The notes under the pieces: model-generated
What the model saw: the letters and a program-made list of their open reading frames with translations, nothing else
What the model was told of the DNA's origin: nothing
Database searches by the model: none
NCBI GenBank assembly: GCA_025351165.1
Contig: JANXWK010000006.1
Span: 1 to 37,353, forward strand
DNA length: 37,353 nt
Source: Hyphomicrobiales bacterium
Lineage (GTDB): Bacteria; Pseudomonadota; Alphaproteobacteria; Rhizobiales; Beijerinckiaceae
Direction: 5' to 3'
Part shown: piece by piece, positions 16,852 through 25,303 of the stretch
Position numbering within the stretch: position 1 is the first letter of the stretch
Layout of the letters: every line of letters starts with the position of its first letter
Made by a program: the position numbers and the translations under genes

Positions 16852-17296
16852 AAGAATAGATGATTTATCAATTTTAATTGTAGGTGCATTTGAGTTATAT
16901 ATGCTTACTGGAGCACCACCCAGTTTTAGATCTCCCGTGTCATACCCCTTTTATTGTTGGTTTTAGTTTTTTTACAATACCATGCGTTTTATCGCTGTAC
17001 AACTCTACAAGTTCATAAATTTTAACATACTTAATGCGTGTTTTGTTAAGGTTAAAACTACACTTTCATTTTTGCTCATTACTTATGTGAATTACTTTTA
17101 AAATATTATTTTTTATTAATGATAATTTTTGTAATACATTTAAATACTTTCTTAAGGTAATTTTAATCTCTACTTAATTTGTATAGATGAAAATATCTAA
17201 ATATGAATACAATCAAAACTGTGCTATCTGTTTTAAAATAAATTTGTTTTTTTATAAAAAAAATGCTATTCTCAAAAAAAAGAAGAGCAAACAACA
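16852..17296. other. Very AT-rich spacer between two divergent unknown genes
   Basis: The part next to the minus-strand gene (16852-16950) looks coding in that gene's frame but has no start codon. The rest, 16951-17296, is extremely AT-rich with A- and T-tracts and I see no supported gene in it. AAGAAGAG just before 17297 is the ribosome-binding site of the plus-strand gene. The base composition differs clearly from the flanking metabolic genes. Confidence 0.55.
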
Positions 17297-18319
17297 ATGA
17301 ATGATAAATTAATAAAAAAAACGATTCCAAATTCCAGTTCTCTTGAAAATAAACCTGGTACATCAAACAGCTTTAATAACAGCATTACTGGCCTTGGTAA
17401 CAAGAAAATGCTTTCATCAAATGTCTGCTACGCAGATGGCAGTAACATAGGTGGTCTAATCACAGGCTTATCACAAAAAATACCTTACACCTGCCCTCAA
17501 CCAGGGTTTAAAAGTCCCTCATCAGTTCTATTTACGAAAAATATAGAAACCTATAAAAAAGGCATGCAGCAACTTTTTGGTGAAGAGAAAATTTTCCTGA
17601 CAAAGGCGGATGGAAGTAAAACAGAGGTTCATTACGGCAGCGCTATGCCGAATAAATTAGGTAAAGCGGGACAATACGCGATGGGAATATTGACCAGTGC
17701 GTCGGCAGGCACCGAGGGTTATAAAGCCATTGAATGCCTGAACAATAATGATTACGAGGGGTTCAGGTCTCATAGCCTGAAAGCACTTGCAAGTGCGGGC
17801 CTGTCGTTTTTAAGTTTGCGTGCCGCCACAGCAAAGAAACCTGTTGGTTCTCCAGCGCAGACCAAAAATCTACCGGCAGACGTCCAGCCCAGCAGCCAGG
17901 TTATAACAGCTAGGGGCATATACTCAAATACAACAGAATATATGGTAAAAGTGTCTTTGCCAAAAATGATACCTCCCCATCTGGTAAAGGCTTATGAAAA
18001 AGCTGTCGCTGAACCGAGCGGTATTAGCAACCATGAATTAAGGGTATTCAATGAATATGTCAAAGCTGCAAACGACCAGATTTTCTATGATTTTAAAATT
18101 CAATCAGTCAATAAAAGTGTAAAGCAATTCAATACGGTTCTAGTTGAAAAAACACTTATAGAATTTGATGCACTTAAACGTGCCTATAATCTGACAAAAG
18201 GCAAATTTTTCAACGAAGAGCCAATTTTTGGCAGTTTTTATGAATATGCACAAAATAATAAGCTTGCCATAGATAATAAGACATTATCTAGATTTATGTC
18301 CTATCTGCAAAAAAACTAA
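17297..18319 (+). CDS. Unrecognised 340-residue protein, possible secreted effector or toxin
   Basis: The start ATG has AAGAAGAG about 12 bases upstream. The first ~50 residues are polar and disordered-looking (rich in N, S, K, T), with no signal peptide. A middle segment (AMGILTSASAGTEGYKAIEC ... SLKALASAGLSFLSLRAATAKK, about residues 125-180) pairs a small-residue helix with an NNDYEGFRSHSLKA-type helix, reminiscent of linker regions before toxin domains in polymorphic toxins. The C-terminal ~140 residues are helical and charged with no catalytic motif I can name. It is divergent from another unknown gene and sits in AT-rich DNA between the polysaccharide locus and uppP, suggesting an accessory segment. 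Function unknown; effector is only a guess. Confidence 0.55.
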   Translation: MNDKLIKKTIPNSSSLENKPGTSNSFNNSITGLGNKKMLSSNVCYADGSNIGGLITGLSQKIPYTCPQPGFKSPSSVLFTKNIETYKKGMQQLFGEEKIFLTKADGSKTEVHYGSAMPNKLGKAGQYAMGILTSASAGTEGYKAIECLNNNDYEGFRSHSLKALASAGLSFLSLRAATAKKPVGSPAQTKNLPADVQPSSQVITARGIYSNTTEYMVKVSLPKMIPPHLVKAYEKAVAEPSGISNHELRVFNEYVKAANDQIFYDFKIQSVNKSVKQFNTVLVEKTLIEFDALKRAYNLTKGKFFNEEPIFGSFYEYAQNNKLAIDNKTLSRFMSYLQKN

Positions 18320-18472
18320 GCTAGATTTCAAAATAGTGAATTCAGAGAGTACTGGAAAAACAATAAGACTAACAGGCCAAAATAGCACATAAACCATACA
18401 TCCCTAATCCTTCGCCTTGATCTTGGCTTTTAATGCCGCTACGTTTTTCCTGGAATATAGGGGAATCAAAAA

Positions 18473-19345
18473 ATGGCTGGATCGTGTACACAGGGCGTCG
18501 ATACGGGTTTCGTAGCCTTGGGCTATGGTAAAGTTGCGGTGCTTGGTGTTGTACAGGGCATAACAGAGCTTTTACCTATCTCTTCTACCGCACATATGCG
18601 TATTGTGCCCTCGCTCCTTGGATGGCAGGATCCTGGTTCTGCTTTTTCTGCTGCCATGCAGCTTGCAGCTCTTGCTGCTGTCATCAGCTACTTTTGGAAA
18701 GATGTGCGCTGGTTGAGCTTTGGCTCCATTGCGGCCTTGCAACGCCGTGATTTTTCTGACCGTGCCTTTCGCTTTGTGTTTGGAATTATTGTTGCCACCA
18801 TTCCTATAGGTATCTGCGGATTACTCCTCTCAAAACTTTTAAATACATGTGGTACACCTTTGCGCAGCCTTTGGGTAATTGGCGCATCCTGTATTATTAT
18901 GGCCGTTTTGCTGGCAATTGCAGAGCTGTATGCCAAACATGAACGTACAACTGAGCGTGTCTCCATCACAGACTTTTTGATTGTTGGCATAGCACAGGTT
19001 GGTGCACTCATTCCCGGCATTTCCCGCTCAGGCTCTACACTTACAGCTGGTCTGTTTCTAGGGTTTAAACGTGAGGAAGCCGCACGTTTCTCCTTTCTTA
19101 TTGGTTTGCCAGCAATTGCACTTGCAGGTTTAAAGGAAATGTACATCCTCTATGCAGCTGGACTTGATCTGCATGGCTGGTCTGTCCTCCTGTTCGGGCT
19201 GTTTATTGCAAGCATATCAGCATTTTTTGCCATATGGGGACTGTTCAAATACTTGGAGCGTTTTTCTTCCTGGCCATTTGTAATTTATCGTGGACTGCTT
19301 GGAATTGCACTTTTACTGAGCGTTTCCATGGGTTGGCTTGTTTAA
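18473..19345 (+). CDS. uppP: Undecaprenyl-diphosphatase (BacA family)
   Basis: UppP recycles undecaprenyl diphosphate to the monophosphate carrier used for peptidoglycan and polysaccharide synthesis, in the inner membrane. The 290-residue protein has about eight helices. The two signature motifs are VVQGITELLPISSTAH (about residues 28-43, catalytic glutamate and serines) and LIPGISRSGSTLTAG (about 182-196, the arginine that binds phosphate). GGGGA lies about eight bases before the ATG. The protein also often confers bacitracin resistance. It stands between the unknown gene and the secY-adk pair with no clear terminator. Confidence 0.95.
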   Translation: MAGSCTQGVDTGFVALGYGKVAVLGVVQGITELLPISSTAHMRIVPSLLGWQDPGSAFSAAMQLAALAAVISYFWKDVRWLSFGSIAALQRRDFSDRAFRFVFGIIVATIPIGICGLLLSKLLNTCGTPLRSLWVIGASCIIMAVLLAIAELYAKHERTTERVSITDFLIVGIAQVGALIPGISRSGSTLTAGLFLGFKREEAARFSFLIGLPAIALAGLKEMYILYAAGLDLHGWSVLLFGLFIASISAFFAIWGLFKYLERFSSWPFVIYRGLLGIALLLSVSMGWLV

Positions 19346-19718
19346 AACGAATGTCCCTAGACTTTCGCTGGCAAGGCCTTTGGCTTTTGCAAGATTGGCA
19401 CCATAAGTAAAATCGCGGAAAATAGCACAGTAAGTAATAAAAAATATTGCTTACTGCAATATCTGTTGCTCCACATTGCATAATTGCACTTACTTTTTCA
19501 AAGCTTACATTTTTTTAAAAATGAATGCGCTGGGCACTTACAAATGTATCATTAAAAAAATTTAGAACTTTAAGTGTTTTCTTTTTTTTGCTTTTAAAAT
19601 TGACCAGTGCATAAGCTGCAAATGATTAAGCGACAAGAGATTGCCCCCGCGCTTCATTTCCGCTAACAAGCGTTAGGCAAATCAAATTTTGAACAAATTT
19701 AAGTAGGTAAGAGGCATA
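19346..19718. other. Spacer before secY
   Basis: AT-rich spacer. It holds one weakly supported minus-strand mini-frame (19357-19476, 39 residues with a hydrophobic stretch), T-tracts, and a possible secY promoter at 19600-19628. There is no trace of rplO or rpmD, which normally precede secY. Confidence 0.5.
19600..19628 (+). promoter_or_regulatory. Possible promoter of secY-adk
   Basis: TTGACC (19600-19605) is a five-of-six -35 box. Seventeen bases later comes TGATTA (19623-19628), a weak -10. Position and spacing fit a promoter for a secY that no longer sits in a ribosomal operon, but the -10 is poor. Confidence 0.35.
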
Positions 19719-21047
19719 ATGGCATCGGCAGCTGAACAGCTCGCAGCAAATATCAATTTTAGTGCACTTGGCAAAGCTGAGGAACTTAAAAAACGCATCT
19801 GGTTTACACTTGGAGCGCTCATTGTGGTGCGCCTTGGTACATATATTCCCCTGCCTGGCATTAATCCGGCGGAGTATGCCAAGATTTTTGGAAAGCTCTC
19901 TCAAGGGTTCCTGGGAATATTCCAGATGTTTTCTGGTGGTGCCATGGGGCGCCACGCAATTTTTTCACTGAATATTATGCCCTATATTTCAGCGTCAATT
20001 ATTATACAGCTCATGACAACTGTCATTCCTTCTCTCGAGTCTTTAAAAAAAGATGGGGATGCAGGTCGCCGTATCATAAATCAATACACGCGTTATCTTA
20101 CTGTAGTACTTGCACTTTTTCAATCATATGGAATTTCATATGGTTTACAGTCTCAAGGAGCAGCACTTGATAATGGTCCATTTTTCCTCATATCCAGTGT
20201 TATCACACTCACAGGTGGCACATTGTTTTTGATGTGGTTGGGAGAGCAGATTACAAGCCGTGGGGTTGGTAATGGTACATCACTCATTATTTTTGCTGGT
20301 ATCGTTGCTGAGCTTCCTGCAGTTATTATTGGCCTGCTTGAACAAGGGCGCGTTGACAGCACCAAAGCTCTACTGGTGCCACTATTTTTAATTGGTGCAG
20401 TTGGCCTTGTTGCTTTTATAGTATTCATGGAGCGTGCGCAGCGCCGTATTTTGATTAATTATCCAAAACGCCAGGTTGGCAATCGTGTTAGTCAAGCGCA
20501 ATCATCATTTTTACCGCTAAAACTTAACACGGCTGGTGTCATTCCGCCAATTTTCGCATCTTCACTTTTACTGCTGCCTACAACATTCACAGGGTTTGCC
20601 AGTCAGAATGGTGGGCCAGAATGGTTGCAGAATATAAACTTCTACCTTGGGCATGGACGTCCGCTTTTCATGCTTTTATATGCAGCACTGATTATTTTCT
20701 TTGCATTTTTTTACACGGCTATCGTATTAAACCCGCAAGAAACAGCAGATAACCTTAAAAAACAGGGTGGCTTTATTCCTGGTATTCGACCAGGTGAACG
20801 GACATCTGAGTTTATTGATAAAATTTTGACCCGAGTTACCGTACTTGGTGCGCTTTACATTACGTTTGTTTGTCTTGTGCCAGAATTTGCATCCAATTTT
20901 GGATCATCGCTCGCCTTTGGTGGAACTTCAATATTGATTATAGTGAGCGTGACTATGGATACCGTGGCGCAGGTGCATGGGTATCTTATGGCGCATCAAT
21001 ATCAAGGGCTTGTTAAAAAAGCCAAGCTCAAGGGAAGCAGGCGTTAA
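19719..21047 (+). CDS. secY: Protein translocase subunit SecY
   Basis: SecY forms the inner membrane channel with SecE and SecG for export and membrane insertion. The 442-residue protein has the normal length and ten helices. Recognisable segments are [23 protein letters not shown] (TM1), the plug region [42 protein letters not shown], the [11 protein letters not shown] loop, [15 protein letters not shown], and the C-terminal [23 protein letters not shown] is about five bases before the ATG. The stop overlaps the adk start (TAATG). The usual upstream rplO and downstream rpsM/rpsK are absent; uppP is upstream and a carboxypeptidase gene lies beyond adk. Confidence 0.97.
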   Translation: MASAAEQLAANINFSALGKAEELKKRIWFTLGALIVVRLGTYIPLPGINPAEYAKIFGKLSQGFLGIFQMFSGGAMGRHAIFSLNIMPYISASIIIQLMTTVIPSLESLKKDGDAGRRIINQYTRYLTVVLALFQSYGISYGLQSQGAALDNGPFFLISSVITLTGGTLFLMWLGEQITSRGVGNGTSLIIFAGIVAELPAVIIGLLEQGRVDSTKALLVPLFLIGAVGLVAFIVFMERAQRRILINYPKRQVGNRVSQAQSSFLPLKLNTAGVIPPIFASSLLLLPTTFTGFASQNGGPEWLQNINFYLGHGRPLFMLLYAALIIFFAFFYTAIVLNPQETADNLKKQGGFIPGIRPGERTSEFIDKILTRVTVLGALYITFVCLVPEFASNFGSSLAFGGTSILIIVSVTMDTVAQVHGYLMAHQYQGLVKKAKLKGSRR

Positions 21048-21625
21048 TGAGACTGATTTTACTGGGGCCACCTGGAGCTGGAAAAGGCACTCAGGCGCAG
21101 CGGCTATGTGACATTTATGGTATAATCCAGCTTTCGACTGGCGACATGCTGCGTGCTGCAGTGAGTGCTGGTACAGATATTGGGCTAAAGGCAAAAGGCC
21201 TTATGGAAGCTGGAGAATTAGTGCCTGACACTCTTGTTATTCAGATTGTGGATGAGCGTACCAATCAGCCAGATGCACAAAAAGGCTTCATCCTTGATGG
21301 ATTTCCACGTACTGTAGCGCAAGCGGAAGCACTGGATGTCATGTTGCTTGCTAAAAAGCTAAAACTCAATGCGGTCATTGAACTTAAAGTTGATGAGACA
21401 AAGTTGATTGATCGTATTATTAAACGTGCAAGCGATGCAAAAGCAGCTGGCCATCCCGTACGAAAGGATGATGATGCCGATGTGTTTAAAACCAGGCTGT
21501 TAGCCTACCATCAGCAGACTGCACCCCTTAGCGCATATTATGCAGGCAAAGGCTCTTTGAAAACTGTGGACGGCATGGAAAGCGTTGATGATGTCACAGC
21601 TGCTCTTAAAGAAATTTTGGGTTAA
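21047..21625 (+). CDS. adk: Adenylate kinase, short-LID type
   Basis: Adk interconverts 2 ADP and ATP plus AMP in the cytoplasm. The 192-residue length matches the short form that lacks the zinc-binding LID insert, the usual alphaproteobacterial type. The P-loop is [10 protein letters not shown] (residues 7-16). STGDMLR and [17 protein letters not shown] follow (AMP binding), then the LID region RIIKRASDA...[13 protein letters not shown] and a terminal helix. The start overlaps the secY stop, so the two are translationally coupled. The gene that normally follows in the alpha/spc operon (rpsM) is missing. No clear terminator follows. Confidence 0.97.
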   Translation: MRLILLGPPGAGKGTQAQRLCDIYGIIQLSTGDMLRAAVSAGTDIGLKAKGLMEAGELVPDTLVIQIVDERTNQPDAQKGFILDGFPRTVAQAEALDVMLLAKKLKLNAVIELKVDETKLIDRIIKRASDAKAAGHPVRKDDDADVFKTRLLAYHQQTAPLSAYYAGKGSLKTVDGMESVDDVTAALKEILG

Positions 21626-22167
21626 TACAGCTTTTTAAACTTGTATATCAGTTAAAACATAGCCATTTAGCCAAATCTTCAACTTATAATATAGTAATCG
21701 TAAAATGTGATTATTCAAATGCCTATGGCCATTTTTTACACTATTTTTCAGCTTTAAAGACACATTTTGTTGGCAAGAGCTATTTTATTGAAATTAATAC
21801 TTACAGATAGGCTTTACATATATTTTGCGCTTATGGTTTAGCCTAGTTGCACCTCATCAGCTGTCATAAAAGGCTTTTGTGCCTCTTATCCTTTGTAAGG
21901 CAGACACATAAAATAATTATGTCGAACACTGCTGCGCCATACTATCTATTCTTCGTAACCAATACTTACCATTAGCAGTAAAGTGTTAAAACTAAAAATT
22001 ATCAGCCTTAACCCTTGTTAACCATGTATTTTAACGTGGCTGTAACTGCATTTCCCTTAACCTTAACGCATGTGGTTTTGATGTCACTTGTAACTCAAGA
22101 AGCCCGTAAAATGGCCGAAAGTGATCACAATTCCTAAGTGTAAGCGTTTGAGTAGTAGGGTATGCGT
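21626..22167. other. Long spacer before the dacA-like gene
   Basis: No gene is supported in this spacer. It is AT-rich and contains a cluster of TTAACC/TTAA words at 22008-22034 and again near 22057-22065 (TTAACCTTAAC), which resemble CtrA-type sites. I see no tRNA and no strong terminator for adk. Confidence 0.5.
22008..22034. promoter_or_regulatory. Possible CtrA-like binding sites
   Basis: TTAA occurs at 22008-22011, 22018-22021 (as TTAACCAT) and 22031-22034. The spacings are 6 and 9 bases, not the ideal 7 of TTAA-N7-TTAA. CtrA is the cell-cycle regulator of many alphaproteobacteria and controls envelope and motility genes. In an AT-rich spacer such words also arise by chance. Confidence 0.25.
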
Positions 22168-23769
22168 ATGAACACGGTTAATGAAGCAACGCTGTGCAAA
22201 GCCAAAACAGCTAGAGGACTTTTTTCCAAGCTCCTAACCATAGGTCTTAGCGCTGCGTTTCTTGCGGGGACAATAGAACCTGCCGATGCACGGCAACGCT
22301 ACAAAAGGCATAGCCGCAGCTATCACAAAGTCAGGCACTATACAGGTAGCTACAATCCGCCTCATGCCAATATAGTATATGATGTGAATTCTGGCAAAAC
22401 GCTTACCTCAACCAATGCAGATGCACCGCGCGAGCCTGCCTCGATTACCAAAGTCATGACGCTTTACATGCTGTTTGAACAGTTGGAAAAAGGCCGTATG
22501 AGACTTGATACAAGCCTTCGCATATCGGCCCATGCTGCAAATATGCCACCATCAAAACTTGGACTTCGCGCCGGTTCTACCATAGAGGTGGAAGATGCAA
22601 TCAAAGCGCTCGTGACGCGCTCTGCAAATGATGTGGCCTCTGCAATTGGTGAAAATATTGCAGGTTCTGAGGATGCTTTTGCAGCAATGATGACCCGAAA
22701 GGCACGCGCAATTGGTATGAGCCATACAACATTCCGTAATGCATCGGGATTGCCAAAGCCACAGAATATTACGACTGCACGCGATCTTGTGACTCTGGGT
22801 CGCTCCATACAAGATCGTTTTCCTGAGTATTACAAATATTTTTCTACCCGCTCTTTTGAGTATAATGGACAGATTATTGGCAACCATAACCGTCTTCTTG
22901 GTCGTATTGAAGGTGTAGATGGCATTAAAACTGGGTTTACCCGCGCTTCTGGCTTTAATTTGCTCACCTCGGCCAAGCTTGACGGTCGCCATGTTATTGC
23001 AGTTGTGCTTGGGGGGCGATCTGGGCGTATTCGCGATGCCCAGATGGCATCACTTTTGAACAGCCACATGGATAGTGCAGCTGCTGGCGGACGTAAAACT
23101 GTGCAGGTTGCTGAAGCTGAAATTGACATGGACGATACAGTTAGTGGTGAACCAGAATACAAAAAACCAGTGACCGTGACCAGGCCAAAACCTGCTGTAA
23201 TCGCTGAAGTTGCAAAAATACAGCAAACCGTGAATGTAAGCAGCGCAAAAGCCTCCAATGTTTCTGGTTCATCTCCTGTTCGGATGGCAGCGGCACAAAC
23301 AATTTCCACAACACCGTCTGGTCCGCTGCTTCGCTGGAATGCAGGTGCCAAGCCATTATCTCAAGCTGACATTCGTGTTGGGCAGCCAACTGATCCAAAT
23401 GTCAGAAAAGCAATGGGTCTACGCGCAGCTGCTGTTGAACAAGCAGACCCTGTGACAACCGCAACGGTTCCTGTAAAACCAGTAAAAACTGAGCTCATAC
23501 AAGTTGTCTCAAAAGCTGAACCTGCGCGTTCAGGATGGATCATACAGGTTGCAGCAACAGATAATGAGACAAAAGCTCTTGCCATACTTGCTGCTGCAAA
23601 GTCAAAGAACAAGGTTTTGGCAAGTGCTGAGAGCTTTACTGAGCAAGTGCACAAGGGCAATGCCACTCTATATCGCGCACGTTTTGGAGGATTTGAAAGT
23701 GAATCAGCAGAAAACGCCTGCAAGTCTTTGAAAAAAACAGGATATTCCTGCTTTGTGCAACGCATATAA
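22168..23769 (+). CDS. D-alanyl-D-alanine carboxypeptidase with SPOR domain
   Basis: A DacA-like peptidase S11 enzyme that trims the terminal D-Ala from peptidoglycan stem peptides in the periplasm. The start at 22168 is preferred over 22162 because AGGG then lies about eight bases upstream. A signal peptide (KLLTIGLSAAFLAGTIEPADA) is followed by a basic stretch, then the penicillin-binding motifs SITK (catalytic serine and lysine in EPASITKVMT), SAN (TRSANDVAS) and KTG (DGIKTGFTRASG). A long low-complexity linker (about residues 305-450) leads to a C-terminal SPOR domain (SGWIIQVAATDNETKALAIL ... YRARFGGFESESAENACKSL), which binds denuded glycan strands at division sites. This domain order is common in Rhizobiales. 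It converges with the J-domain gene. Confidence 0.93.
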   Translation: MNTVNEATLCKAKTARGLFSKLLTIGLSAAFLAGTIEPADARQRYKRHSRSYHKVRHYTGSYNPPHANIVYDVNSGKTLTSTNADAPREPASITKVMTLYMLFEQLEKGRMRLDTSLRISAHAANMPPSKLGLRAGSTIEVEDAIKALVTRSANDVASAIGENIAGSEDAFAAMMTRKARAIGMSHTTFRNASGLPKPQNITTARDLVTLGRSIQDRFPEYYKYFSTRSFEYNGQIIGNHNRLLGRIEGVDGIKTGFTRASGFNLLTSAKLDGRHVIAVVLGGRSGRIRDAQMASLLNSHMDSAAAGGRKTVQVAEAEIDMDDTVSGEPEYKKPVTVTRPKPAVIAEVAKIQQTVNVSSAKASNVSGSSPVRMAAAQTISTTPSGPLLRWNAGAKPLSQADIRVGQPTDPNVRKAMGLRAAAVEQADPVTTATVPVKPVKTELIQVVSKAEPARSGWIIQVAATDNETKALAILAAAKSKNKVLASAESFTEQVHKGNATLYRARFGGFESESAENACKSLKKTGYSCFVQRI

Positions 23770-23793
23770 ATATTTATAACAAACCCTGGAGCT

Positions 23794-24303
23794 CTAAACA
23801 TGGCTGGAAAGCAACAAATCCCTGGCAAGATTAAGTTTGATGGCCATGTCAGAAGATCCCCCTTGGTCAGGATGGGTTTTCTTCATAGCGCGCCGATAGG
23901 CGATAGTTATAGCTTCTCTCGACTGGCCAGGCTCAAGGCCAAGGATTTGATAGGCCTGCTCTTTGGTCATTATAGTGCTGCCAGTATCCGGATACGCAGT
24001 CCTCGCGTTACTGTCACTTTGCAGGTGCTCAGCCCAAAAAGCAAACGGCCTGTAAATACGGTTTTTAAGTAGAGACCTGATTTTTTTCGATGCAAGCAAT
24101 CCCGCTGAAAGAACAGCAACTACTGTAATCAGACTGAATGCGCCCCGTGAAGCAAGCAAAAGAATAATGATACCTGGAACAACCCATGGCAATTTTTTTA
24201 GAGTGAGTCTTAAAAATTTTTGAAAATTTCCGTAGCCAACGCGCCCTACAAGAACAATAAATGCACATATAAGCAATAAAATAACTAGAGTAACAGGATT
24301 CAT
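23794..24303 (-). CDS. Membrane-anchored J-domain protein
   Basis: A 169-residue protein from the ATG at 24303; the frame extends to a TTG at 24372, but the ATG directly precedes the first helix. Two hydrophobic regions (NPVTLVILLLICAFIVLVG and LPWVVPGIIILLLA plus a following stretch) anchor it. The C-terminus is a compact J domain (TKEQAYQILGLEPGQSREAITIAYRRAMKKTHPDQGGSSDMAIKLN) with the HPD motif that stimulates DnaK-type ATPase. The arrangement, with N-terminal membrane helices and a C-terminal J domain, resembles alphaproteobacterial TIM14/Pam18-like proteins. The client is unknown. It is divergent from panC and converges with the carboxypeptidase gene. Confidence 0.85.
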   Translation of the reverse strand: MNPVTLVILLLICAFIVLVGRVGYGNFQKFLRLTLKKLPWVVPGIIILLLASRGAFSLITVVAVLSAGLLASKKIRSLLKNRIYRPFAFWAEHLQSDSNARTAYPDTGSTIMTKEQAYQILGLEPGQSREAITIAYRRAMKKTHPDQGGSSDMAIKLNLARDLLLSSHV

Positions 24304-24413
24304 TTTAGCCCACAAAAATGCTAATGTTTTATTTTCAAATTTAACACATAAAGATAGTGATTGACGAATCAAACTGAAGACTATCTGTTCTATTTACGTT
24401 CTGTATTTTAGAT

Positions 24414-25271
24414 ATGAGTGTTCCATTGTCAATTTTAATATTAAAATCAATTTCAGATTTAAGAAAACACGTTTCTGCTGTAAGACAGCCTTTACACAAG
24501 GTTGCTCTTGTTCCAACCATGGGCGCTCTTCATGCTGGACATATTGAGCTTGTCAAGCAGGGGCTGACACTTGGTGCACACGTCATTGTTTCCATATTCA
24601 TCAACCCACTCCAGTTTGCAGCAGGTGAAGATTTATCAAAATATCCACGCACGTTTAATGCCGATCAGGCAAAGCTAATTGATGCTGGCGCCCATGCAAT
24701 ATATTTTCCCGATGTTAATGAAATGTATCCTCCTGGTTTTGATGTAACAATATTGCCAGGTAGCGTTGCGCGGGTTGGGCTAGAGGATGCATGCAGGCCG
24801 ACGCATTTCCAAGGTGTTACAACTATTGTTGCCAAGCTTTTTATGCAGTCTGGGGCAGATTATGCTGTGTTTGGCAAAAAGGATTTCCAGCAGTTACAGG
24901 TTGTAACGCACATGGCACGTGACCTTAACATGCCTATTGAAATCATCCCTGTTACTACATTGCGTGAAAAAGATGGCTTGGCTATGTCATCGCGTAATAT
25001 ATACCTCAATTCTGAAGAAAGAGCCAAAGCGTCACTGCTTTATCAGACACTTAGTCATGCCGCGCAGTCTATTAGACAGGGTCAGCCAGTTGAGTCTGTT
25101 TTGAAATATGCAGTAAAGAATTTAAGTGATTACGGCTTTGAAGTTGGCTATTTTGAAGTTCGTAACGCAAATACACTGGAAAAACCAATTGACAAAAATG
25201 AAAGGCCGATCAGACTTTTAGCTGCAGTTAAGATTGGAACGACTAGGCTCATTGATAATATAGGCATATAA
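24414..25271 (+). CDS. panC: Pantothenate synthetase
   Basis: PanC joins pantoate and beta-alanine with ATP to make pantothenate, the coenzyme A precursor. The 285-residue length is normal. Motifs are VPTMGALHAGHIELV (ATP-binding HxGH-type signature), SIFINPLQF, CRPTHFQGVTTIVAKLF, FGKKDFQQLQVV and REKDGLAMSSRNIYL (KMSKS-like loop). The usual partner panB is not in the window. The gene begins a run of plus-strand genes with short gaps up to deoB. Its own ribosome-binding site is weak. Confidence 0.96.
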   Translation: MSVPLSILILKSISDLRKHVSAVRQPLHKVALVPTMGALHAGHIELVKQGLTLGAHVIVSIFINPLQFAAGEDLSKYPRTFNADQAKLIDAGAHAIYFPDVNEMYPPGFDVTILPGSVARVGLEDACRPTHFQGVTTIVAKLFMQSGADYAVFGKKDFQQLQVVTHMARDLNMPIEIIPVTTLREKDGLAMSSRNIYLNSEERAKASLLYQTLSHAAQSIRQGQPVESVLKYAVKNLSDYGFEVGYFEVRNANTLEKPIDKNERPIRLLAAVKIGTTRLIDNIGI

Positions 25272-25303
25272 CTCAACACCAATGCTTGAAAACTGGAAAT
25301 ATC

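Noticed and set aside
17163-17366. Minus-strand open frame of 67 residues overlapping the start of the 17297 gene
   Set aside because: It is rich in F, I, L and Y only because the DNA is AT-rich, has no ribosome-binding site, and overlaps a better-supported gene.
18688-19146. Minus-strand open frame of 152 residues inside uppP
   Set aside because: It is the antisense shadow of uppP, which has both family motifs in the other strand's frame.
21626-22161. tRNA or small RNA gene in the long spacer after adk
   Set aside because: No cloverleaf, T-loop sequence or strong hairpin with a T-run was visible.
22552-23828. Several minus-strand frames of 85-173 residues across the carboxypeptidase gene
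   Set aside because: All are antisense to a gene with intact SxxK, SxN and KTG motifs, and their compositions (Cys- and Ser-rich) are not protein-like.
23800-24072. Plus-strand 90-residue frame opposite the J-domain gene
   Set aside because: The opposite strand encodes an intact HPD J domain with membrane helices; this frame has no recognisable features.
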